From Fulvia fulva (taxonomy: Eukaryota > Ascomycota > Dothideomycetes > Mycosphaerellales > Mycosphaerellaceae): 64,000 bases of DNA. The stretch covers positions 4,154,001 through 4,218,000 of the forward strand of contig NC_063016.1 of NCBI RefSeq assembly GCF_020509005.1. Direction: 5' to 3'. The notes under the pieces are model-generated. The model searched no databases, was not told the origin of the DNA, and saw nothing but the letters and a program-made list of their open reading frames with translations. Of this stretch, positions 41,345 through 53,459 are shown piece by piece. Every line of letters starts with the position of its first letter. Positions within the stretch are counted from its first letter, which is position 1. The translations under genes were made by a program, and so were the position numbers.

Positions 41345-43420
41345 TTGTCCGTATTATTAAGTTCTACCGCCCTTATATTACCGAGCCGTACGATTATAGA
41401 CTACGTATCGCTACTACGACCGCGTACGACCGAGACTCGAATAGCCGTAGGTAATAATACGACTATCGGACTAGACGAATCATCCTTTATCCTAAGACTT
41501 AATCTAAACCCTCTTACGAAGGCGTTCCTCCGAGAAGCCCGATAAAAGCGGAACGGCGTACTTAGCGTAGCGTAGTAAGAGGTAGAAGACGAGTCGTAGT
41601 AGGATCTAGATTTCGACGATACCGTAGGTATAGAACGACTACGTAATATAGCGTAAGAGATATAGAACGAGACTTAGGGTCGCGGAGACACTAAGTAGGC
41701 TCGTTAGTAAGAGGAAGAACGTCGGCGCTAGAAGTACTAAGAGCTACTACGTAATAAGTATAACTAACGTTAGTCTAAGAAGGAAACTCGACTCCGTATA
41801 GGTAGAGAGGATAAGACCTTATAATAGGGTATACGTACGCGGAAGGAGGAATATCTTAGCTACCGCTATACGATACCGATTAACTTTACCTAGAAGGGCG
41901 AAGAGGTAGAATATAGGCTACGGTATAACCCTACCGAGTTCTAGATCGCTATAGCCGAGGAGCTTTCTCGCTCGGTTACTAAGAACCTAGAAGCCTAGCT
42001 AGATGTCCTAGACGAACACCGTCTCGCCTACCTCGGTCTTAAGGAGGTACGGGAGGTGTTAACTACTTAGAAGAGTCGACTATAGGCTAAGGCCAATCGG
42101 TATAAGGATAAGTTAGTATCGCTCTAAGTAATACTCGACAAGCTTAGGGACGATAAGGACTTAGTAGCTAAGATTGCTCACCTAAAGAAGTTAGGTAAGA
42201 AGGCGGCCGCTAAGATTAAGAACTTACGTAGTCGTAATATAGATCTAGCTAGCGAACTCGAAGCAACCTAGACTAAGTTAGCTACTAAGTAGAGCTTAGA
42301 TAAGCGTACTACCGCGTTTATTACGGATCTATAAGCCTAGCTAAAGGAGCGCGATAACTATATCGCTTAGCTAAAGCCTAAGGAGCCGACATCTCTACTA
42401 CCTCCTACGAGGTAGAAGTCCGCCCTCGAGAAGCTACTCGACGGCGAGGACCCTAGTGTTAAGATAGGTATAATAAAGACTAAGAAGGCTACCTCTACCG
42501 TAGCTAGCGACAATAATAACACTACGGTAGTCTTAGTTAACGCCGCTATCTAGCGTAGTAACGGCGGTACCCGTAACCCGATTAACTCGAGGAAGATTCC
42601 TATATTCTTAGCTAATATACCTTATTATAAGGATGAACTAGGATTTATAGAGTAGAAGGAGAAAGTAGAGGACTATATAACTATAGAAGAGTTATATAGC
42701 CGATCATCTATAGTATACTTAGTAGTGTTTAATAACTTCGTCGTCGGTAATACTAACGCCCGCCTACGGCTATATAAGAAGAAGGTGACCGGTTAGCGTA
42801 AGTTAATAACAGTGCTAAACGACTCTTACGGCGAGCACTATAAGCTCAAGAAGCATAAGAAGGCTTATAATAACTACACCTAAGGTAATCGTATATTTAA
42901 CGTATTTTATACTAAGTTCCTAGAGTACGAGTACTACCTAGAGAAGATAGATAAGGAACTTATCGACGATATCTAGGACAAGCTAAACGATAAGTTAAAG
43001 TAGGCACTAGTATATCGCGACGACTTTAATGACCTCCTAGCCCTTTAGCGATATCTTCGCGATATTGAACTGAAATTAGACGATATTAAGGGTTCCGGCG
43101 GAGGCGGTAGCGGCCGTAATAGTAGTGGCCGTCGCGGTAGTAACGAAGGTAAGCCTAAGTATGTCTACTATAACGAGAAGATTCGTAAGGAATATAATCT
43201 TAAAGCCGCTAAGTACGATAGTTATACCTTCCGTAATCTTACTAAGGAAGAAGTAGCTAAGCCTAAGGAGGATATGTTCTACTACGTATATAAGGCTATA
43301 GACTATAAGGGTGCCTAGTCGCCTAAGTGTCCCTTTAAGAAGTACAAGAAGACTAGTAGCGACGCTAATAACGCTACGAAGAACGTATCGATCTAGGTCG
43401 GCGACGTACTAGTAGAGCTT
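41345..43420 (+). pseudogene. G_C gag remnant
   Basis: One long frame with stops. An open N-terminal piece (41345-41545) is followed by charged coiled-coil-like DNA (EEERR, KKETRLRIGREDK; later ILDKLRDDKDLVAKIAHLKKLGKKAAAKIK), a capsid-like middle (PIFLANIPYYKDELGFIE), a Gly/Ser linker (GSGGGGSGRNSSGRRG near 43100) and a basic tail with a decayed zinc knuckle (KPKYVYYNEKIRKEYN). Read as Gag from position and composition. Confidence 0.65.
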
Positions 43421-43429
43421 AAGGCTACC

Positions 43430-46050
43430 GAGTCGGGGGAAGCCTAGGCTCTAGTCGTATACGTACCGACTAGTAGCCTATACTCGCGCCTAGTACTAAT
43501 CCTCCGAAGACAGTACTACTAGAACCTCCTAAGGTTACGCCCTTATTATATTACCGTTATAGAGGAAAGAGGAACCCTATATAGTAGGAAATAGTAATTA
43601 GTAACATCCCTATAATCTTTAGTCCGGAGGTTATACTATATACTATAAAGACGATAGACCTTCCGCTAAGAAGCTCGTATATTATAGTAGTAGGCGTAGC
43701 GGGTAGTAAGTTAGTACGTATTCTAATAGATCCCGGTACCGAGTCGCCATTTTATAATACGAAGTTTACGAAGAAATATCTATTACGAACACGACTGCCT
43801 TAGGCTTAGAAGATAGGCCTAGGAGCTAACCCTAAAGTATCTAGTTAAGCTACGGAATATATTAAGACTAAGGTCGACCTAAACGGTCATGTCGAGGAAG
43901 TTAGTTACTTCGTTACTAACCTCGACTACGACTTCGTGTTTAGTATACCCTAGTTCTAGAAGCACTGCCCTATACTAGACTAGAGAGCTAATACATTTAT
44001 ATTTACTAAAAAGTACTATACGGATTATTACGATCCTTACCCTACGACTATCGGCGGTACGAAGGTTCGTATATAGTACGCTATCCCTTATTTATAGACT
44101 CTAGAACCTAACATCTAGGTGTCTAGCATAACGATTAGCGAAGCCTACGAAGAAAACCTAGACGAAGGTTACCTTATTTAGGAAATAGGGACTCTCGACC
44201 CTAATAAGCTAGAGCCTACGACTAAGGAACTTATTTACGACATTAGTATACGGCTAAGTACTATATTAGCTAAAGACAAGGCTATCTATATAAACAAGAA
44301 GCAAGCGACTATACGAGAAGTCGAATCCTTACTACCCTAATAGCTAAAGGACCTAAAGTACGGATTTGACCCGTCTATCGCTAAAGGCCTATCTCCCTAT
44401 CGCCCCGAATCAGATTTGGCGATTGAATTCGTTAAAGGCGCTAAGCTGCCTTTTAAGCGTCCTTATTCTATATCGAAACTAGAGCTCGATATAACTAAAG
44501 CCTACGTCGATAAGGAAGAAGCCGCTAGTAAAATCCGACGCTCTACGTCCTAGATCGCTAGTCCTATTATTATTATTAAGAAGCTAGGTAGAGGACTCCG
44601 TGTCTACGTAGACTATAGAGCTGTTAACGCTATTACCGTCAAGAATAGGTACCCGATACCTCAAGTCCGTAAGACCCTAGCTTATATAAGCGGCGTATAG
44701 TAGTTCACTACCTTAGACATTATTATAGTATTTAACGAGCTACGTATCCGTGAAGGCGACGACTAGAAGACAGCCTTTACTATCCGATATTATACCTACG
44801 AATAGCTTATAGTACCATTTGGTCTCTATAACGTACTAAGCGCGTTCTAGGTATATATTAATAAAGCATTATATAGATACCTAGACGACTTCGTATCTAT
44901 ATACCTAGACGACCACATCGTGTTCACGTATAGTTCATTTAAGGAACACGTGAAACACGTACGTACTATCATTAGGTGTCTAATTAACGCTTGACTTCCT
45001 ATAGACGTCTATAAGTACCGCTTCTTCTAGAAGAGCGTTAAGTTCTTAGGACTAATTATTACTAACAAGGGCATTTAGATAGATAAATCTAAGGTCTAGA
45101 CTATTATAGATTAGGCTACTCTATAGAGCTTTAAGGATGTACTGTCCTTCCTTAGGCTAGCTAACTTCTATAGGAGGTTCGTTAATAACTTTTCCGGTAT
45201 TGTTATACCTTTGACCGACCTTATACGCGGCAACGTACTTAAGAATCGTGTACCCTTTATATAGAGCCTAGACTACTAAAGTGCGTTCGAGACCCTAAAG
45301 GTAGCATTCTACAAACGCCTAGTATTAGTACATTTTAATATTACTAAGCCCTACGTCGTAGAAACTAATTCCTTAGACAGGTATATAGCTAGCGTGTTGT
45401 CTTAGGTTAGAGAGGACGGTAAATTGTATCCTATCGTATTCTACTCGACAAAGATAAACCTAGTAGAATGTAGTTACGAGATTTACGACAAGGAGCTAAT
45501 AGCTATTATTAGAGCGTTCGAGGAATAGAGGCCGGAGCTAATAAGCGCTCCCTCTAAGGTTCTTACCGACTAGAAGCGCTTAGAGTAGTTTATAACGACT
45601 AAGTAGCTGACCCGCCGATAAGCGCGCTAGAGCGAGTTCCTGTCCGGGTTCGACTTCTAGATAGAATATCGCCCTAGTAAGCTTAGGACAAAGCCCGACA
45701 GCCTTACGCGCCGTAGATAAGATATAGACGATAAGGATGATATAAAACATAGGTAGTAAGCTATATTAAAGCTACGTAATCTCCCTCCTAATATACGTAA
45801 GCGCTTAAAGCTATTAGCTATAACTACTCTACGTACTACGGCCGACTAGTATTAATTAGTACTTTACGTACTCGAAGTAAACGAGGCCTCTATCGAAGAA
45901 CTTATCGAGGAAGCCTATACTAAAGACAAGCTAGCGTACGGCATTAAGAAGGCCCTAGACGATAATACTCGTACTTTACTACGAAACCTAGAAGGCTCTA
46001 GCTATATCTCGCTTAGCGACTATAAGTTAGACGGTAACCTAATTAAGATC
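43430..46050 (+). pseudogene. G_C pol: protease, RT, RNase H
   Basis: With stops: protease LIDPGTESPFYNTKF near 43730 (DPG in place of DSG), YDFVFSIP near 43930, RT start with LPFKRPYSIS near 44450, [30 protein letters not shown], the active site IYLDDHIVFT near 44905, KFLGLIIT, then RNase H ([36 protein letters not shown] near 45480, TDWKRLEQF-like). All heavily RIP-mutated. L4 interrupts before integrase. Confidence 0.8.
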
Positions 46051-46234
46051 TAAGGACGTATATAGATAGATTTGTTATTCCCCTATTCTAGGACCCTACT
46101 CGGCCTATATAGGTATATATCTGTTGTTATATATAAAGGGAAACCCGAATAGGTGAAAACCCTTCCCGCCCCCGACTTCTCCTTATCTAGATTAGCTTTC
46201 CCTCTAAACGTACGTAGTCTATATCACTTCCCCG

Positions 46235-49200
46235 TTAGCCTCCGCTCCTAGCCGGTCTCGTCGCGCTACGCCGTATCCTCTCTTCCTATACTACTCCTAC
46301 TAGGCGGTACTATTCTAGCTAGCCCTTCTCTAGTATCTAGTTCGTAATACGCCGTAGGTCCTTAATGTTATTAAGAAGTACCCTAATCGTCCGGTTCCTC
46401 GCCTTTACTATCTACTCCCCCCTTCCTAGCGGCTACCTCGGATAGACGAGGAGTACGTACCGTATATTCTAGGAGTAATAGCCGTAGGGGTAGCTAGTAT
46501 TCGTATATTCTAGAACCTTCCTCTATAATAGGTACCCCTAGAGACCGATGTGTTCGCTTTGTAGCTAGGTTGCTATACTACTCTATACCCTCGTAAGGCG
46601 GTAGTAGATAAGCTTTAGGGGGTACTTAACCGCGGATTTCGTAACTAACTATTCCTTAGGTTGTCCCGCTAGCTAAGGGCGTCTACTATACCCTATAACC
46701 TAGTTATTCTACCTTTCTTTCTATAGTTACTCTATAAACAATTTCTTACCTTCCTATCGTATTACTAGCTATTCGTCCCTTACCCGGTAGTTCGGCTCGT
46801 TTCCGGGTCGAATGCCCTTATACGCTAGTACTACTTCGCGGGCCCTTACGACTATACTAGCGATAACCTTCTATACTAGGTATTATACCGACTTGCCTAA
46901 GTAGGAGGTCCGTAGTCCCTAGATATATAGATCGATCGGCGGTATAGCGGTCTTATGCTTAAGTATCCTCGTTAGTATCGACTTATATACCCCGGTGACC
47001 TTCCTTAGGCATTGGTTTTGGATCTTCGCTAGCGGCGCGACGAGTCCCTTCGATAGGTAGGCCCTCTCGCCTAAGGACTATACTTAGCTACTATAGGTAA
47101 GGACTGGCCGTGTAATAGCCGTATATAGAAGTCGTAACTACCGAAAGTCCGCTCCCTATATAGACGTAGTGAGCCTCTAGTATAATGCTATATTCTGTTT
47201 AGCTTTCCGTAATATTGCCTATACGTACTTCCTCTACCGTAGCGCCGGGTCTACCTATAGTCCGAGGATCCTAAGCTGATTTGCCGGGTTAGTCGTATAC
47301 CCCTATATCTAGATAGAAGCTTATATATTATAGAACCGTAGCCGGCGCGTAAAGTGTATTAGATTGTACTTTTCTAGGGCAAACCGAGCCCTATACCTCC
47401 TAGCCTAGTCTTCGTAGATCTTATGCTTCTCTTCTAGTAGCCTATAGTTCTCCTTAGTCGAGGAAGACTACGCTAGGATATTCGTATCGTCTACGAAGCC
47501 GCTCGTAGCGGTGTTCTAGGATTCTAGGGCTAGGAGTAGCGTCGCTATAAAGAAGAGGAACAGGATAGGTACTAGCGTTAAGCCTTACGGGATTCTAGTA
47601 TAGACTGCTTAAAATAGGCTTTTATACTAGCCGACTAGGATCGACGTACTACGGTTTTAGAGGTAGGACCGTACGAAGTCAATAAGCTACTTAGGGAGTC
47701 CTTTTGACCTTAGGATATAGAGTAGCCGCGGGTATAACACGTAGTCGAAGGCTCCCGATATGTCTAGACTAAGTAAGGATGCTACCTTGTCCCTATTCCT
47801 ATACTAGATAGCCTTTACCTAAGAGGTAATAAGTTCTATCGCGGATAGCGTCGACCGCTATAGGCGCGTACCTATCTAGGTATCTAGGAGTAGGGAGTAC
47901 TCCTCTACCGCCTTAGAGAGTCTCGTTATAACTAGCTTCTTAAGCGCCTTCCTAAGAGTATTAAGGAGCGTAATTAGGCGGTACGACTTCACCTACGTAT
48001 AGTCTTCTTTCTACGGCTTACGTAGGACTACTATCGTCGATTATTTAAATGTCGTTAGGTAGTATCTAGTCTATAGGTAGGCTTAGAAGATCGCTACGAC
48101 TACTAGGGCTAGTTAATCTCTATACTTCTTTAGTAGCTCGTTTAGGATTCTATCCGGCCTAGGGGCTTTCTTCGCCGGTAACTTCCTAAGTATAGCGGTA
48201 ACATCTCCCTCTAATATATTCTATTAGACCGCTATACTAGGAGCTAGGGGAGTAGAGCTGTTTATGTCGCTTAGATTAGCCTCGACTAGGGGCGGGAAGA
48301 ACTTACTAGCTAGTAGACGCGCCTTAGCCTCGGGGTCGCTAACCGGGCTACTAGGCGATTATAGCGCTAGGATAGAGAAGGAGGGGCCCTATATAGGGTC
48401 CTGTCGGGCCTATTTCGCTAGCTTCTACATCCTCTCTAGCTTACCGGCGATTTCTTCTACTATAGCCCTCTAGCCGACTGCTTTCTCCCTTCGTATTATA
48501 GCTTTCTTCTGTTAGTATACCTCTCTATATACGTTCTAGGCCTCCTCGCTATAGCTGCTCGTCTACACCCGGCGGGCTCTCCTTGCTTCTCTTACTACCG
48601 TAGTACACTCCGGCGTCTAGTATAGTTTAGACTATGTCGTTAGTTAGGTAAGCGGAACGTAGAGTAAGGTCGCTTTTCTTATTTCGTCTATTAACCCTTA
48701 GACTGCCTCGTCTATCTCGTCTTTACTATTATATTGCTACTATACGATCGAGACTAGCCTCTTAGAGTTATCGAGGTACGCCTAGATATTAGCCTAGTAG
48801 GCCTTTCCCTAGTTTAGCTTAGGGGTTCTCGCTAGTATACGTTATATCTATATCGTAATAGAGGTCCTGACTAGTATATAGTCTAACGACGCCTCGAGTT
48901 TATGTTCGATCCTATAGTAGGTTACTATATAGTAGTAGCTATCCGAGATCTAGGAGAGGTCGATCGTGCCTTAGAGTCCCCCTCTCTTCTAGGTGCCTAG
49001 GTCCTTCGGGGTATTAAGGGCAATTACGTTGCTCGCTATTAAGTCGATTACTTCGTCGGCTAAAGGGTGCGGCTATATAAGGCTTTCCTAGGAAGGGTAG
49101 TATATATTAAAGTCTCCTACTACGATATAGTAGCCTTATCTCTTAAGCGTACTATCTAGGTGTCTATAGACCCTAAGGTCGCGGCTAGACCTCGAGGCTA

Positions 49201-49552
49201 GCGGTTGTATATAAATGTTATATATCTAAGTACTATCTACGTAGAGGGAGGTAATATCTCCCCCGCCTTCTTCGTCTACGTAGTATACTACCTCCTATTT
49301 AGATTCTAGTATGTCCTTACTAATATAGAAGTACGTAGGGGGTTTACCGTCGCTTCGTAGGTATATCGTATAGCCTAGTCACTTATAGGTCGTTAGTCTC
49401 TTATATTACGGGTTAATATATAGCTCCTAGATTACTAGGACGTAGTAGACGTACGGGTCCGCCTCGTATAGGAAATAGTTCTAGACTATATCCTTGCTAT
49501 AGTTAACGTTATACTAGATGATACTAAGCGTATAGAGGCTAGTTATCGGTAT
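46235..49552 (-). pseudogene. L4 ORF2: endonuclease-RT, dead
   Basis: Same structure as L2 and L3 ORF2. The RT linker near 48264-48473 and the FVDD region near 47490 are recognisable on the minus strand. Stops throughout, TAG type. Confidence 0.85.
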
Positions 49553-49953
49553 CGACAATCATTTCCTCTATATCGTCCTGTGTCCTACTGCCCTATACGT
49601 CCTAGTCTACGCCTATCGGCTGTGTACTAAAGGGGAGCCGGGCCTAGTTAGATTCCCTCGCCGTAGCTAGTAGAGTACGTAGCCTCCCGTACGCCCTAGG
49701 TTACGTATCCTTTATATTATTCTCGGCCCTAGGGCGCTTATACCCGACCGCCGCTAGCTAGTTCGGGTATAGACTAGCCTTACGGTCGCCGTAGAATCTT
49801 AGGGCGACGGTTCTATTTATAATTGCCTTGTTTTTTGCTAGTTTCCGCTATAGGCATTCCGCGCTATACGATAGGTAGTACCCCGGACAGTTCGCGTACC
49901 GCCTCGTAGCCGATATATAGTCCCTAGATATATAGTCTCCTATATAGTTCGAG
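48770..49953 (-). repeat. Gene-conversion block shared with L3
   Basis: 1,184 bp identical to 18059-19242 at a constant offset of 30,711. It spans the 5' end of ORF2 (endonuclease) and the 3' end of ORF1. Confidence 0.85.
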
Positions 49954-50816
49954 CAGGCCTACTTGTTTATATACGTATAGGTTTGGTGTCTATACTATTA
50001 GCATTTGAAGCATTAGAGGACACGAAAGGATAAGGAGTGCTTTTCTACTATCTTGAGGCTATATTACTAGACTAGGCCTTGTTCTATTACTAGATCCGCC
50101 GCTTTCGCGTCTTATAGCTATACTATTAGCGCCGAGGCCTTCTTACCTTCTGGCCATTTCCTATAGAGCCAAGTCGCCTTCTAGATTAGAGAGTTAAGAG
50201 TGACCGGGTTGTCCTCCTAGAGAGTACGTAGGTGACCTTAGTTAGTTAGGTCGAACTCTTTAGGCATGTCGTAGACTAGGGCTATAAATTGCTTCGTTAA
50301 GACCTTCGCTAATACCGTAACCTTAGATACCTACTATAGCTATACCTCTAGGTGCCTCCTAGCAGTAGTAGAGCTAGTATAGATCTATAGAGTGCCGTTA
50401 GACTATTGGTTCACTACGACTACCCCTAGTTAGTTAATTCGTTAGGCGAGCTCCTTATTCGATAGCTTCGTAACTTCGGCCTAGTCTTCCTTTGCTACAA
50501 TACGGATCGTAACTATATCGTACGTTAGGCGGGGGCCTAGTATCGAAGCCGCGACCGATACCTAGCTATAGGGGTGTTGACTCCGGGTGGCCTTATTAAT
50601 CGCCTAAGACGCCGTCCTTATTTCTTATTACCCTTAGTAATACGATAGTACTAGCGCCGTACGTAGCTAAGTGATCATTACCTATAGAGACCGGTATAGG
50701 AGCTAATCGTTAGTCTCTATACTTTTTACGTCCTCTATAAGTTACTACTAGTTATCTTAGGGGAGCTTCGCCTATAGAGCCGTAGGCGCCGGTAGTATCG
50801 TAGCCTAGGCTACTAT
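49539..50816 (-). pseudogene. L4 ORF1: CCHC protein, dead
   Basis: Counterpart of L2 ORF1. The part beyond 49954 is less mutated than L3 (for example it keeps GCAGGCC where L3 has GTAGGCC), while 49539-49953 is identical to L3. Confidence 0.8.
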
Positions 50817-51066
50817 TACCTAGGAGTTGCCTAATGTAGCTAGGCACCTCCGCGGCGTTTAGGGCTATAGAGCTAAAGAAATAGGGTAAAGAGAACTTCA
50901 AGCTATCCAACTTAAATAAGGTAGAACTCCCTTAATTCTAGAGGTAGTAGCCTACTTTATAGATCGTTAGAATAGCCTTAATAAGGGCTTTCGATTATAT
51001 CGTGTTTAGCGATAGCGCCGACTAGTCGCGATAACCGAGGATCTACGGGTATTAAGGACGTATATA

Positions 51067-51960
51067 TGTACCGCATAAGCTTCGTCCGGAGCTAATAGCG
51101 AGGTACTACGATACTCTATTAGCTAGGCATCCTAGGCGTAAGAAGATAGTCGACCTACTTACGCGTACGTACTACTAGCCTACTCTAGTAGTAGATATCG
51201 CTAAGTACGTTAAGAATTATTACCTATATATACGATCTAAGGCTTTTTATAATACGTACTAAGGTATACTCCGATAGTTACCCGTGCCCTCGGGTACCTA
51301 TAAGGAGGTAGTACTCGATTACGTAGTAGAGCTACCGGACAGTTATAGTACTAAGGGCGTAAAGTATAACGCTATCCTCACCCTGTCCTATAGACTTACT
51401 AAGAGGAAGTATCTTATGCCCGTAGTAGATTTAACCCCTAAGGTAGCGGCCGACGCCGTATTAAAGTACGTAATAAAGGACTAGGGCCTATTCGATACGG
51501 TAGTATTAGACCGTAGTAGCTAGTAGGTAAGCTAATTCTAGAAGGCTCTAATAGCGCGTCTAGCTATACGTATAAAGATCTCGACTGCCTTTTACCCTTA
51601 GACTAATAGGTAGTTAGAACGTACGAACTAAGCTATAGAATAGTACCTACGCGCGTACGTTAACTATACGTAGGACGATTAGGTCTAGTAGTTACCTATC
51701 GTAGAGTTTGCCCTAAATAATTAATAGAGCGCTACTATAGGTATATTACCGTTCTTCGTAACGCTAGGCCGTAATCCTCGAATAGAGGTATTACCTTAGG
51801 CTACGAGCGGTAATAGTACTAAGCTTCCGAAAGTATAGGCCTTATCGAAGTAGTACGTAGAAGATTTCGCGACTTTTATAGAGAACGTTAACGTATACTA
51901 TATTATATAGCTTAAATCCTATCTACTAGCTCCTTACTTATTAGGCCCTCTAATGATTAC
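51067..51960 (+). pseudogene. G_C integrase remnant
   Basis: Resumes the G_C polyprotein after L4: KLRPELIARYYDTLLARHPRR-like HHCC start near 51090, LTRTYYWPTLVVDIAKYVKNYYLYIRSKAF, then an open stretch (51284-51484) with PSGTYKEVVLDYVVELPDS and TLSYRLTKRKYLMPVVDL, and a TAFYPQTNRQ-like segment near 51590. The catalytic D and E positions can be placed but the frame has many stops. Confidence 0.75.
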
Positions 51961-52191
51961 CGTTATGAAACGCGTCGATACTATCGATCTCTACGCCAAA
52001 ACAAGACACATTCGAAAGCTCTTATCAAGGCTATTCTAACGATATATAAAGTAGGCCACTGCCCCTAGGACTAAGGGAGTTCTACCTCATTCAATCTAGA
52101 TAGCTTAAAGCTCTCCTCACCCTGTTTCTTTAGCTCTAAACGCCGCGGAGGTGCCTAGCTACATTAGGGAACTCCTAGGTAATAGTAGCCT

Positions 52192-53459
52192 AGGCTACGG
52201 TACTACCGGCGCCTACGGCTCTATAGGCGAAGCTCCCCTAAGACAACTAGTAGTAACTTATAGAGGACGTAAAAAGTATAGAAACTAACGATCAGCTCCC
52301 TTACCGGTCTCTATAGGTAACGATCACTTAGCTACGCACGGCGCTTGTACTGTCGTATTACCGAGGGCAACAAGAAATGAGGACGACGTCCTAGGCGATT
52401 AGCAAGGCCACCCGGAATCAACACCCCTATAGCTAGGCATTGGTCGCGGCATCGATACTAGGCCCCCGCCTAACGCACGATATAGTTACGATCCGTATTA
52501 TAGTAAAGGAAGACTAGGCCGAAGTTACGAAGCTATCGAACAAGGAGCTCGCCTAACGAATTAACTAACTAGGGGTAGTCGTAGTGAACTAACAGTCTAA
52601 CGGCACTCTATAGATCTATACTAGCTCTACTACTGCTAGGAGGTACCTAGAGGCATAGCTATAGTAGGTATCTAAGGTTACGGTATTAGCGAAGGTCTTA
52701 ACGAAACAATTCACGATCCTAGTCCACGACATACCTAAGGAGTTTGACCTAACTAACTAGGGTCACCTACGCGCTCTCTAAGAGGACAACCCGGTCACTC
52801 TTAACTCTCTAATCTAGAAGGCGACTTGGCTCTATAGGAAATAGCTAGAAGGCAAGAAGGCCTCGGCGCTAATAGTATAGCTATAAGACGCGAAAGCGGC
52901 GGATCTAGTAATAGAACAAGGCCTAGTCTAGTAATATAGCCTCAAGATAGTAGAAAAGCACTCCTTATCCTTTCGTGTCCTCTAATGCTTCAAATGCTAA
53001 TAGTATAGACACCAAACCTATACGTATATAAACAAGTAGGCCTGCTCGAACTATATAGGAGACTATATGTCTAGGGACTATATATCGACTACGAGACGGT
53101 ACGCGAACTGTCCGGGGTACTACCTATCGTATAGTACGGAATGCCTATAGCGGAAACTAGCGAAAAACAAGGCAATCACAAACAGAACCGTCGCCCTAAG
53201 ATTCTACGGCGACCGTAAGGCTAGCCTATACCGGAACTAACTAGCGGCGGTCGGGTATAAGCGCCCTAGGGCCGAGAACGATATAAAGGATACGTAACCT
53301 AGGGTGTACGGGAGGCCACGTGCTCTGCTAGCTACGGCGAGGGAATCTAACTAGGCCCGGCTCCCCTTTAGTATATAGCCGATAGGCGTAGACTAGGACG
53401 TATAGGGCAGTAGGACATAGGACGATATAGAGGAAATGAATGTCGATGCTAATAACTAG
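52192..53459 (+). pseudogene. L5 ORF1: CCHC protein, dead
   Basis: Aligned with L2 ORF1 at an offset that drops by 10 bp between its two ends, so it also carries a net 10 bp deletion. The start codon is ATA. Zinc knuckle cysteines partly survive (CFKC near 52990). Confidence 0.8.

Larger units (their letters stand above)
46065..51052 (-). mobile_element. LINE L4, subfamily A, full length, RIP-mutated
   Basis: 4,988 bp on the minus strand with a 14 bp target duplication (TAAGGACGTATATA at 46051-46064 and 51053-51066). ORF2 46235-49552, ORF1 49539-50816 (start now ATA). 50817-51052 is 5' UTR. Closest to L3, with which it shares the identical block 48770-49953. Confidence 0.9.
41163..51970 (+). 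mobile_element. Ty3/gypsy remnant G_C (plus), split by L4
   Basis: Begins with an LTR end TGTCACGG inside G_B integrase, followed by gag, protease, RT, RNase H up to 46064, L4, then integrase at 51053-51970, where LINE L5 begins. The 3' LTR is missing. A different family from G_B/G_D by protein sequence; its LTR start (TGTCACGG) resembles that of G_A. Confidence 0.75.

Noticed and set aside
51284..51484. Independent 66 aa gene
   Set aside because: It is an open stretch of the G_C integrase remnant, colinear with the pol pieces around it.
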